From: Gari tellinella
Taxonomy: Eukaryota; Mollusca; Bivalvia; Cardiida; Psammobiidae
Reading direction: 5' to 3'
Length of the DNA: 64,000 nt
Assembly: GCA_922989275.2 (NCBI GenBank)
Contig: OV277857.1
Span: 81,275,321 to 81,339,320, forward strand
Shown: positions 53,771 through 63,102 of the stretch, one piece after another
Layout of the letters: each line of letters begins with the position of its first letter
Numbering within the stretch: position 1 is the first letter of the stretch
The notes under the pieces: generated by a model
What the model saw: only the letters and a program-made list of their open reading frames with translations
What the model was told of the DNA's origin: nothing
Databases searched by the model: none
Translations under genes and position numbers: made by a program

Positions 53771-53984
53771 TTAACCCTTAGCCTGCCACTCACGACTATA
53801 GCTCCATATGCAAACAGCTTGGATCCGGATGACACGCCGAGTAACTCGGCGTCTCATCCGGATCCAAGCTGTTTGACACTCGGACAACATTTTCAGCAAG
53901 TTTGAGCAACTTTGAAGCACTTTGAAACTTGAAGCAGACGAGAAATATAGCAGACGACAATTTATTCGGCGGGCTAAGGGTTAA
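53771..53984. mobile_element. MITE subfamily B2, second copy
   Basis: 214 bp including TTAA, the same length as 3513-3726, with roughly ten base differences along it. H1 with tip GCCGAGTAACTCGGC. Confidence 0.9.
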
Positions 53985-54834
53985 ATCTAATCCGTAGTTT
54001 GGAGTCTGTCTGCTTTATAGATTTCCCGCCAAAACCTGATGTTGTTTATTGTAACGTCATCGCAAATGATGTCTACATACAGCGCGTGTGGACGAACATG
54101 GTTGGCCGGGGCCCAAAAAACGATATTCCTCTAGTGGATTAATAAAAATGTTCCAAGTTGCAAGTTAATACATTTGATAGTTATTGAGGAATTTAATTTA
54201 CAGACTCTAAGTCAGAACAAGGGCAGTAACTCTGGAATGACAAACCCAAGGGTTATCTACCATGCAGTAATGAGTTTCAAGTTAAAGGTTGATACATTTG
54301 ACTTATAGATAAATTAAAATTCACAATTTTTAAGTAAAAACAAGGGCAGTAACTTTGGAATGACAAATTCCAGCGTTACCTGCATTTTTGTAATGAATTT
54401 TCCTTTCGATACTAAACTAATAATTGTTTAAAACAATTATTCCAAGTTTCAGGTAAATACCGTTGGAAGATATTTAGAAATGTCTTACCAAAAACTTACC
54501 CGAAAACTCGACTTTTCGAAAAAGTCGAGCTAAAAATGGACTGGACGTAATTAAAAAAGAAAACAATAATGCATTATTACTTATTGTGCTTAGAGCCTCA
54601 GAAAACCACCAATAACAAGATCAAGATTAACCTTTATCCTGCAGTAAAATCGTCTGCAAAACATATTCAGCTTAGATTTATACTTTTTTAAAATACATAA
54701 ACTTAAACACGAGTCGTCAAACAAATTGGATCAAGGTCAAACGCGGCGTCTGGTTTTGATCTAAACTGTTTACAATCGTAAAGTCTCGATCAAAAGCGGA
54801 ATAGGTAGATGTTGTCCAATGTTTCACTTTTTTA
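53985..54834. repeat. Mollusc-type GGGCAGTAACTCTGG repeat and unassigned DNA
   Basis: AACAAGGGCAGTAACTCTGG at 54217 and AACAAGGGCAGTAACTTTGG at 54339, each followed by AATGACAAA, mark two related units. CTCGACTTTTCGAAAAAGTC at 54508 is a short palindrome at the end of that repeat. A worn H1 lies at 54717-54772. No gene seen. Confidence 0.45.
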
Positions 54835-55068
54835 CTAACCAGGAACAGCATCCATCAGTTTATTAAATAGCTGACGCATTGTTAAATTGAGTGTTCTCCC
54901 TTCCATAGTGGTGAAATACAAGCAATTTAAGCATTTGCCCCAAAACAGACCAGATAAGTATTTCAGACAGGCACGAACATGGTTTTTATGGTTGTCTTTG
55001 TTGTTGTTGTTGGAATATAGTCGTTTTAACAGTATTTTAGTCATATCGCCACACCAAGAACAACGCAT
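54835..55068 (-). CDS. Possible small ORF or exon, 77 codons
   Basis: Opens MRCSWCGDMTKILLKRLY, has a Cys-rich middle (GLFWGKCLNCLYF) and ends NKLMDAVPG at TAG, where G-GTTAGT could also be a weak donor. It lies outside recognised repeats and the residue mix is protein-like. I do not recognise it and see no second exon. Confidence 0.2.
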   Translation of the reverse strand: MRCSWCGDMTKILLKRLYSNNNNKDNHKNHVRACLKYLSGLFWGKCLNCLYFTTMEGRTLNLTMRQLFNKLMDAVPG

Positions 55069-55826
55069 TATTTACATCGATCAAAAATGAGATATTGATC
55101 TAGAAAATTGAAGTCTGACCAGAATACCAGAGTACGATGAGAGTTACAAATATTCTGAATTCTAAACCTTTAAGTACTTTGATTGATGTAAAAATACATA
55201 ATTTTTAGCATAATGTAACGGTTTAGAAAGCGTCAAACAGTTTGGACCCAGGACAGACTTCGCGTAATGCGACGCCGGATCTTGATAAAAAATATTTGCA
55301 AAATTACCAGTATATAGACCCAAAATAAACAAGTTGCAACTGCTCGGCCAAAGGTTAATCAAATGTGGAGTGCAACCGGCAAGAGATAGAAAATGAAAAT
55401 AGCAGCATTTTTACGATACGAATATACACGTAACTTAACCAAAATTTCATATCAAATTTTACGTCGAGGATTCCTTTTTGTTAAAAACTCATTTTAGTCT
55501 ACTGAACTGACCCGAAACTTCATATGGATGATTCCGGTTTCCATTCAAGTCCAGTCCATTTTAGCTCATACACTCCAAGAATATGGACGTATATGTTGTC
55601 CTTCCGTCTTTGGTGTCCCAGGCAAGTGTTGAGATTCACTAACGCGGCAGTTTACGATTTTGCCTCAAACTAGAATAGACTGCGATATAAAAAGGATGTT
55701 TAGGATCCTATGTCCCTCCTAAACATAGAGAAATCTAAATGATATTTCACAAGTACACTCGGTTCTCAAATAAGGGTTTATGTAACATTGGCAGTCAATG
55801 TGATAGCCATTACAACCAATCTTAAA
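55069..55826. other. Unassigned stretch
   Basis: A worn H1 at about 55230-55302 (CAAACAGTTTGGACCC...CGACGCCGGATCTTGAT). No gene or other repeat recognised. Confidence 0.4.
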
Positions 55827-56017
55827 GTAACCCTTTCCTCACCACATTTATCGTGAATTTTAACCATGAACCGCCATACTTGTCGTCTGCTTCAATATTG
55901 TTATCTGCCATATTGTTTTAATGTTAGATTTAAGGCAGTATGACTGACGTGATTTCTAAACGAATGTCATACTGTTTGGAAACGCATATTTTAGCGTCAG
56001 TGACATTGAAAGGGTCA
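55827..56017. mobile_element. Family B copy, reverse, hairpin lost
   Basis: GTAACCCTTTCCTCACC, CGTCTGCTTCAATATTG, TTAAGGCAGTATGACTGACG and TGACATTGAAAGGGTCAA are B blocks in reverse order. Only ATACTGTTTGGAAACG remains of H1. Confidence 0.55.
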
Positions 56018-56154
56018 AACAATCAATCAAAAGAGAGTGGCATAAAAAGTAGTAATTTGTAAATGTATGTCAAACGCTTACATAAACAAGTAAATATTAG
56101 TTAAGAAAAAGAAATTTTGTTTTTAAAAATGCATTTCAATAAAAACAAATATTT

Positions 56155-56260
56155 GGCTCTGGTGGGATATGAACCCCGGAACCCAACATGCGAGGGTGGA
56201 AAAAACACACGCTTATAAAACCGATTGAGCTAAGCGGGCTATTCAATATACGGCGATCGA
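56155..56260 (-). repeat. tRNA-like sequence, minus strand
   Basis: On the minus strand CCCGCTTAGCTCAATCGGTT (A box) and CGGGGTTCATATCCCACC (B box) stand apart by about 45 bp with a T-run between. The T stem pairs but the anticodon arm does not. Probable SINE head or tRNA pseudogene. Confidence 0.45.
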
Positions 56261-56850
56261 TTTAAACTACATCGTACATGTTTATCACTACTTCATGCGC
56301 GAACGGTTTCAATTGAGTTGAAATAGATTCACCCCGTCTTTCGACGGTGTTGAAAAAGCAATGGTACAAATCTAAAAGGCTAAGAATTGATGACTTTTAT
56401 TCAGGAGTTTTTTAGACTGACCATATTTGTTCAATGCCAGATGCACGATAATGCTACACATTCGCTTTTATTTGAGTATTCTCCTTTAATTTATTTGCAA
56501 ATACACGATGTGGTTGCATGTTCCTTTAATACAAGTGGTTGCTTAATGCATGATGGGAATTCTACAGAAAGCGTATATAGTAAATTTCTGTATTATTTTC
56601 ACCCTTCATGAAGCACAAACGTGTCTTCAAGCTACGTACATCATTAGCGGTCGCTTATTAAACATTGGCTGCACGAGAAATGATGGTTCACTTGTACTTT
56701 GATCAAATTTGAAGCTGATGATAATTACAGTTCTAAAATCACAGTGGAACTATAATTATTGACAGGTCACATTTGAAGGGAGTGAGTATTTAAAGGTACG
56801 CCGGTGTTTTGAACGCCGCAATCTTTCGGATTTATTAATTGTTTGCACAT

Positions 56851-57039
56851 TCAACCCTAGGGACGAGTATACTCGTCATTTACAAACAGTATACCTGTGA
56901 GGGAGCCCTCTGATCAGGGTATACACAGTTTGTTATTTTGAAATATATTGTTAAAATCAACCCTAAATAGTCAAAAATGGACTAGACTTATTTTGAAATT
57001 GGAACTGTCCATTAAAAGTTTCAGGGGTGAATGAGTTAA
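56851..57039. mobile_element. Family F copy at the TPC 3' side
   Basis: TTCAACCCTAGGGACG to GGGTGAATGAGTTAA, hairpin reduced (GTATACCTG...GGAGCCCTCTGATCAGGG). It ends right where the 57 bp duplication next to the TPC stop begins. Confidence 0.65.
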
Positions 57040-57043
57040 CTTG

Positions 57044-57157
57044 TAGGGGCGTCAGTGTCTAGGATGCTGTGTGCATTCGGATTTCTTCATTGTTAACGTA
57101 TAGGGGCGCCAGTGTCTAGGAGGCTGTGTGCATTCGGATTTCTTCATTGTTAGCATG
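57044..57157. repeat. 57 bp tandem duplication spanning the TPC stop
   Basis: Units 57044-57100 and 57101-57157 differ at only a few bases (e.g. GGGGCGTCAG / GGGGCGCCAG, AGGATG / AGGAGG). The right unit contains the last codons and stop of the TPC gene; the left unit is downstream of the stop on the minus strand. Confidence 0.85.
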
Positions 57158-57219
57158 CTTTTCCTGTTCATCTTCCAGCTCGAACAGCTGTTGTAACTGT
57201 AGTTCTGTCTTTGTCCAAC
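57116..57219 (-). CDS. TPCN: TPC last exon
   Basis: Acceptor CTGTATATTTCAG; enters with two bases completing a Gly codon, reads GWTKTELQLQQLFELEDEQE to TAG at 57118-57116. Confidence 0.8.
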
Positions 57220-60200
57220 CTGAAATATACAGAATTTAACCCATTACCCCATAAATACGCCTTATGCATGCCCCCGCGCGGCTTTGTCGGGTACACATTG
57301 TATTGCTCTGTTTAGCATCTGTTTACCTATCTAACATTGGCCAAACCAAAGTCTGCTTTAAATATTACGTCTGTGAAAACAAAAATAAAAAGTCCAACAT
57401 TTTATATTTTTTAAACTGAAGAAAAAACAATTGCATACGCGACGTTTTACATGGATCCAAATGCTTGCCATATCGCGCTGTAAGATACGGGTTTCACACT
57501 AATATTACCTCGCTTTTTTATGTGGAACCGTATTCCATCATAGCGTGACAGGTTTGGTTTGGCAACGTTTGCCTTGTTTCTCACAGTCATCCGCCTAAAC
57601 ACGCTCTTGTTGGTGGCTTTCCGGCTGAGTTGACGGCGCTGGTGTAGAGCACCATTCCTTGCCTCCTCCTCCAGTTCCATACCCCTGAAAATAATCTCTA
57701 CACCTTGTATTGTATATAGGCAACATATGTCCATACACAGTTCTAACACTCTTGAGCAACATTACATCAAGACAAAATGGGGACTTTTTAGAGGCAGACG
57801 ATCGCTTAGGAAAATTGTAGATACATATACAGTAAAACCTCTCTATTACGACCACTTACTTGTGGCAATTATTAGGGTGTTTACGATATGTGACCGCTTA
57901 AAGCATGGTGGCAGTAAAACAGAAAGCTCCTTTAGGAGCTTTCTGTTTCACTGTCACTTTGCTTTAAGCTACCACCTGTCTATTATACTATCAATTAGCC
58001 TTGGTTTTAGTGGTCGTAATAGCGAGGTTTTACTGTAATGCAGAAAGGCCCTTTAGGAGACTTTTGCATTACCTTTGTCCTGCATAAAACCGAGAACTTT
58101 CTTAAAACGGTTGATAAGGATATTTTAACACGTTCAACTTTATCGACAAGTACATGTATACTCATTTACGGACTATATACATGTAAAGATAACCATGATT
58201 TGTCCTATGCAAAGGGTGTAGAACCTGACCAGAGGGCTAAAAAACGGACCCTCTGCTTACGGTAAGCAATGTTTGCCATTTTGCAATAAATTGTGAAAAA
58301 ACAAACTTTTTAAAAAAAAATGGACAAAAACTTGATTAGAATCTGGAATTGTCCCTTTAAAGGATCATGAGTGAGTGCTTCAAAATGATTAAAGCATCGG
58401 TGTAGATTTTACCTAAGTTTTACTGTACGCTATGTCCAACTTAGGGTGAGAATGGAAACCGCATAACGGAATGCTTTCTACATTCGTGAGTAAGACTCAT
58501 TGTTTAAATGAATATATGTATGACCTTTTTAGCTCACCTGAGCCAAAGGCTCATGGTGAGCTATTGGGAAATGACATCTGCTCCTATACCGCTTGACAGA
58601 ATTCAACCAAACTTTACAGAAATATTCCTTGGGTCAAGCTTTTTCAAATTTGTTCAAAGAATTAAAAACAATGTAGAACTCTGGTTGCCATGGTAACCAA
58701 AGTGAAAAAATAAGGAAATCTTAAAAAATCTTCTTGTCGAAAACTGCAAGGGCCAGAGCTTAAATATATGGCATATAGCATCATCTACAGGTTCTCTATC
58801 AAGTTTGTTCAAATTATGCCCCATGGGGTCAAAATTGGCCCCGCCCCGGGGGTCACAGTTTTACATAGAGTTATATAGTGACATTTTCAAACGTCTTCTT
58901 CTCTGAAACTAATGTGGCCAGAGCTTTGATATTTGGCATGGTGACACTTCTAGATGTCCTATACCAAAATTGTTCAAATGGTTCTGGTCGGTTGCATAAC
59001 TAGGTCACAGGAGCTAAAAATAGATATTTTTCAATGAAAACTTAAAAAATCTTCTTGTCTGAAACTACAAGGGCCAGAGCTTAGATATTTGGCACATAGC
59101 ATCGCCTATAGGTCCTCTATCAAGTTTGTTCAAAGTATGCCCCTAGGGTTAAAACTAGCCCCGCCTCGGGGGTCACAGTTTTACATAGAGTTATATAGTG
59201 AAATTTTCAAACGTCTTCTTCTCTGAAACTAATATGGCCAGAGCTTTGCTATTTGGCATGGTGACACTTCTAGATGTTCTATACCAAAATTGTTCAAATG
59301 GTTCTGGTCGGTTGCATAACTAGGTCACAGGAGCTAAAATAGATTTTTTTGCAATGAAAACTTAAAAATTATTCTTGTTTGAAACTACAAGGGCCAGAGC
59401 TTAGATATTTAGCACATAGCATTGCCTACAGGTCCTCTATCAAGTTTGTTCAAATTATGCCCCTGAGGTCAAAAATTGGCCCCGCCCCGGGGGTCACAGT
59501 TTTACATAGAGTTATATAGAGAAAATTTCAAACGTCATCTTCTCTGACACTCATATGGCCAGAGCTTTTATATTCGGTATGGTGATACTTTACATATTTT
59601 GTTCAAATGGTTCCGGTCTGTTGCATATCTAGGTCAGTCCTGGATATAAATCATTATCTCCATTTTTCAGCAATTCTCAGGTGAGCGAAATATGCTCCAT
59701 GGGGCTCTTGTTAATAAAAGCAAACAAACAATATTTTATTCAGAGAAAATGATTGGACAACAGGCATAGCAGTTGTGAGTCCTCTCAAAATGTATGCATT
59801 TTTAACTTGGAAACAAATTTGGAAAACAACATTTGGGAATATGACCAGATTACCTAATCATTTAAAAATTTGCTTATTTTTCATTTCTTTGCTAAACTGG
59901 ATAAGTGGTTATTAGTTTAAACTCTGTCCATACATTGAACACTAGCGACGAGTATTCCCGAGTTATGGAATCAAATTGTATCTATCATTGGGGAAACAAA
60001 CACTTTAAAAGTAGAACCAATCTAGATGTGCGTAACCATATGAGAAAGCATGTTTATTACAGAACAGCTAACGTGTTTGGAAGTGCAAGTCAGGTTGCGT
60101 TAGGTCACAGGTTAAAAACACGGGTATTACGTTTCTTCGTCGATGCCAATTTTGAGATTCTTGATAGTCAATTCTACTTTGGTGTCGATGGTCCCTTTCT

Positions 60201-62731
60201 TTGAGAACGTATACTCATGCATAAACATGTCCAGTATAAAGGCTGTTATAATGCTGAAAGAAACAAATAAAATATAAAGAGCCAAACCGATATGAACGTC
60301 TACATCTGAACTTATGCATTAAATATAAAGGACCTTTTTCCCAATGAAAGAGTGAAAACTTATGCTAGGCAGATCCTTAAACTCATTGAGCCCTAGTGAC
60401 GCATATATGCGTCCTTTACCAAAGGCATACCTGTGAAGAGTACACTTGTCCTATGCAAACAGTGAAGTCCCTGATCAGAGGGCTCCTGCAGGAGCCCTCT
60501 GATCAGGGATTTCACTGTTTGTCATTTAGCAATTTATTACAAAAAAAGAACCCTAAATAGTCTAAAATATACCAGCCTTTATTGCAAACTGGAATTGATC
60601 ATTGGACGTTTCAGGGGATAATGAGTTAATAAAACAATGCAGACCATGATCAGACAGACCCTGAAGAACTGTCTGAACTGTGTCTACACAGTATATACGT
60701 AAGAAGCAAGAGGAGGGTTAAGTAACAATCTTGTGAACCATCAAAGCGTATGTTTAAATGTTAAATGAAGAGCTAAATGGCATAAATATAATTCAAATAA
60801 ACAATACCGTGTCACAGGAAGTCACATATCCCTAAAGCTCATACATTTTGTAGTTGGCAGACCAGTAAATATATACTCATACAAATATATACTCAATGGC
60901 ACGCGACACTCCGCCACACCGAATTCTGTTTCTGTAGGTGATATAGTATAGTGTAGGAAATATGCTCTCGACGAGTTTGTTTTTATAATTGAGATCAAAG
61001 GTCAGACTCAAAGCATCTTACATCATGCCAATCACGGAGACTTAATATATCTGCTAAGTTTATACATATTACACCCTGAACGGAAATAACTTACTTCATG
61101 ACAACCACTGCTACACATAGATGGAAGGCCATGAAGTATACCCGGGCAGCCTTGTTGGTCACCAACACGAACCCTTCGCATATAACTGATACCAAGTTAA
61201 GACAGTTTACATGTACAGAATATATAGATTACTGGTACATCCAAATACCGATTTTGAAAATAAAAGATACATGTTTATAGTACTGGACACAGGTGGTAGT
61301 TTATAGTTAGATAAGTACATTCACCCCTTGAAGTTTAAATGTACAACTCCAGGTTCCAATTGAATCTAGTCCATAATTGAATATTTAGGGGTGGTTTTGG
61401 CAATATATTGTTAAATGGAAAACATTGTTTTAGGAGTCATCTTGTCTGGGTCCACACTGTTTTCAGAGGATAAGTGTACTGTTCACAAGTAAACCGATTA
61501 TAGAGGACATGTATATTCGTCGCTAGACTTCATGTAAAGCTGAAAGTTCAGTGGAAGCTTTCTGCTATAGTTTGAATTTTGCTTTTAGAACAGCACAGAT
61601 GTTTTATTAGACTTACATAGTTACACCTGATACATTGTACATGCCTCTTTCTGAGCCGTCAAATATTTAATTTATCTTTGAAAGTAAATTTGCTGCGGAT
61701 GCAACACTTATTTTTAACTGCTGGAAGAAATACTTCACCCAAGTTTTGCTATGTTGTTCTTTAGAACTATGTAGAACAAGAACTGTGTCACACTAATTAA
61801 CATGTGCCGCAATGAGTTCATTGGAACCGAAATGCACTTTGTAACAATGCAAACCTATAAATATACTCATGCAAAACATTTTGAAAATAGTATACTGCAC
61901 TCTGTCATCTCAAGCTATTTTCGCACACTCAATTATGTATCTCTTGCTGATATTGTATAGTAAATATGCTTCTGACAAACCGTTTCTATAAATGAGATGA
62001 AAAGTCATAGCCATAGTATTTGAAAATTGTATGTGACACTTCACCAGCCAAAGCTGTACTCAAACAAAAACTTTATTTTTCTTAGTGGTGGTAGTGTCTA
62101 TGTGATCAATATCTTTTAAAAGAAACCGTTGATTTAGACATTTGTATACAATGCATACTGTACCCCAACAACCAAATCTGCGGCAAATTTCTTTTAAAAG
62201 ATATTACTTGTTTATAATGGAGGTCAAAGGTCGAGAGAAAAATCAAATTAACCTGACAATGGCGCGCTTATGATACATTATCATCCCCAAGATGTACTCA
62301 CACATACAACGCGGTATTCTCAGCTCATATAATATATGGCATATGCTTTGGGGTAAGTTTTATTTCTACAACCAGGAACGTATATAGAGATATACGTTCC
62401 TGCAACATTGAATTGCATTGTATTAAGTTCCGATCAAACGGTAAAGAATAACGCTTTATCCACTGTAAATAAATAAATGCACTACATGTATACCCAAAAG
62501 GATACTGTGCCAGTTGTTGACGATGAGCAAGGAGGCGAGGACGACGAAGGCGTTGATGGCATCGTTGAAGTTAATGTTACAATAATGGCTGCTGGTAAAG
62601 GCACTGTTGTTGAGGAGGTTGTTGTTGCAATTGAGCTGTTCTATAGTTGAGCCCGACAAGTTGTAGCCAAGGAACTCTATTTTCTTACTAAATATCTCCA
62701 TCCCCAAGATGGCAAATGCATAGAAAACAAT
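57116..62731 (-). CDS. TPCN: Two-pore channel, C-terminal third (five exons)
   Basis: Joined minus-strand exons 62731-62494, 61185-61095, 60253-60131, 57684-57509 and 57219-57116. Each has AG before and GT after, and codon phases agree at all four joins (1, 2, 2, 1). Two-pore channels are dimeric endolysosomal cation channels with two six-helix repeats per chain, gated by PI(3,5)P2 or NAADP in TPC1/2 and by voltage in TPC3. Visible here is the second repeat: S5 end FYAFAILGMEIF, a turret with N-L-S and N-N-S glycosylation sequons, pore helix NFNDAINAFVVL, filter IVNNW, S6 ARVYFMAFHLCVAVVVMNII then TAFILDMF. A basic linker and a Gln/Glu-rich coiled-coil-like tail end ...EEIRMHTAS. The VNNW filter and AFIL(D/E) at the S6 end are family hallmarks. 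TPC1 or TPC3 type looks likelier than TPC2, but subtype is not settled. Earlier exons lie beyond 64000. The introns hold E, F and CTCACCTGAG elements. Confidence 0.88.
57238..57272. mobile_element. Family C end fragment in the last TPC intron
   Basis: TTAACCCATTACCCCATAAA then TACGCCTT, the first 35 bp of a C element and nothing more. Confidence 0.6.
57509..57684 (-). CDS. TPCN: TPC exon, post-S6 basic linker
   Basis: Acceptor GATTATTTTCAG, donor GCGAG-GTAATA, 176 nt. Reads GMELEEEARNGALHQRRQLS and onward to FHIKKR, rich in Arg/Lys. Confidence 0.8.
57830..58035. mobile_element. Family E copy in a TPC intron
   Basis: TA CAGTAAAACCTCTCTATTAC to AGCGAGGTTTTACTG TA. Hairpin tip AGCTCCTTTAGGAGCT. 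Well preserved. Confidence 0.85.
58036..58380. mobile_element. Hairpin remnant followed by a worn F copy
   Basis: 58036-58092 is a partial third-type hairpin (AATGCAGAAAGGCCC... CCTTTGTCCTGCAT). From 58116 an F copy follows: GACAAGTACATGTATACTC, CAAAGGGTGTAGAACCTGAC, TAAAGGATCATGAGTGAG. Confidence 0.45.
58531..59710 (+). mobile_element. CTCACCTGAG/CTCAGGTGAG element in a TPC intron
   Basis: AGCTCACCTGAGCCAAAGGC to TTCTCAGGTGAGCGAAA and GGGGCTCTTG. Inside, a unit of about 300 bp (AAACTACAAGGGCCAGAGCT, TTTGTTCAAATTATGCCCC, GGCCCCGCCCCGGGGGTCAC, AGTTATATAGTG, CTTCTTCTCTGAAAC) is repeated about three times. Same family as 40195-41982. Confidence 0.7.
60131..60253 (-). CDS. TPCN: TPC exon, end of domain II S6
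   Basis: Acceptor TTTGTTTCTTTCAG, donor GAAAC-GTAATA, 123 nt. Reads IITAFILDMFMHEYTFSKKG, then a charged stretch ending IGIDEE. Confidence 0.85.
60386..60629. mobile_element. Family F copy with a perfect hairpin
   Basis: TTGAGCCCTAGTGACGC to GGGGATAATGAGTTAA. Hairpin CAAACAGTGAAGTCCC / GGGATTTCACTGTTTG, tip GGGCTCCTGCAGGAGCCC. Here the arm reads TGAAGTCCC paired with GGGATTTCA, changed on both sides relative to 44815. Confidence 0.75.
61095..61185 (-). CDS. TPCN: TPC exon, S6 of domain II
   Basis: Acceptor TTAACTTGGTATCAG, donor ATGAA-GTAAGT, 91 nt. Reads ICEGFVLVTNKAARVYFMAF then HLCVAVVVM. Confidence 0.85.
61320..61545. mobile_element. Degenerate family F copy
   Basis: TTCACCCCTTGAAGTTTAAA, TTGAATCTAGTCCATAATTG, TTTAGGGGTGGTTTTGGCAA and GGGTCCACACTGTTTTCAG in F order. 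Confidence 0.55.
61546..62434. other. TPC intron, unassigned
   Basis: AT-rich. A 'CCAAATATACTCA..CAAA' word pattern near 60860 and 61855 and 'GACCAGTAAATA' hint at an old duplication between 60830-61080 and 61790-62060. A short palindrome ATATACGTTCCTG / CAGGAACGTATAT lies at 62371-62402. No exon seen. Confidence 0.4.
62435..62466. mobile_element. Family A right-end fragment
   Basis: CAAACGGTAAAGAATAACGC then TTATCCACTGTA, a terminal piece only. It lies 28 bp past the donor of the TPC pore exon. Confidence 0.55.
62494..62731 (-). CDS. TPCN: TPC exon, domain II S5 end and pore
   Basis: Acceptor AACAACTTTTACAG, donor TTTTGG-GTATAC, 238 nt, phase 0 at the start. Holds FAILGMEIF, the NLSG and NNSA sequons, INFNDAINAFVVLASLLIV and NNWHSILL. 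Confidence 0.88.
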
Positions 62732-62849
62732 CTGTAAAAGTTGTTGTATATAAAATAAAGTTTATAATCTGTTGTTGAAATATATGCTGACAACATTGGC
62801 TACTTATGACGATAACATTTCTTTGTAATAGCTACAAATTTACTAATCA

Positions 62850-63102
62850 ATATTTTCCTCCCTGAAACTTTAAATGAACAAGTCCAATTCCATTTTAGTC
62901 TAGTTCGTTTTAGCCAATTTAAGGATGTGTTTGTCAATGTATCACAATAGGACACACATTGCAGAATTATGATCAGAGGGTCTCCTTTAGGTGCTCTTTG
63001 AACATAGTCTTCACGATTTGCAAGGGACAGCTATACTCTTCACATGTACACCGTTTACAAATGACGCATACATGTGTAGATAGGGATCAAAGGGTTAAAG
63101 CA
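62850..63102. mobile_element. Family F copy, worn
   Basis: TTTTCCTCCCTGAAACTTTA, TTTTAGTCTAGTTCGTTTTA, CATTGCAGAATTATGATCAG, TCTTCACATGTACACCG and GGGATCAAAGGGTTAA, in F order. Confidence 0.6.

Noticed and set aside
59905..60204. 99-codon plus-strand ORF
   Set aside because: Antisense to a TPC exon (60131-60253) that has splice sites and S6 homology.
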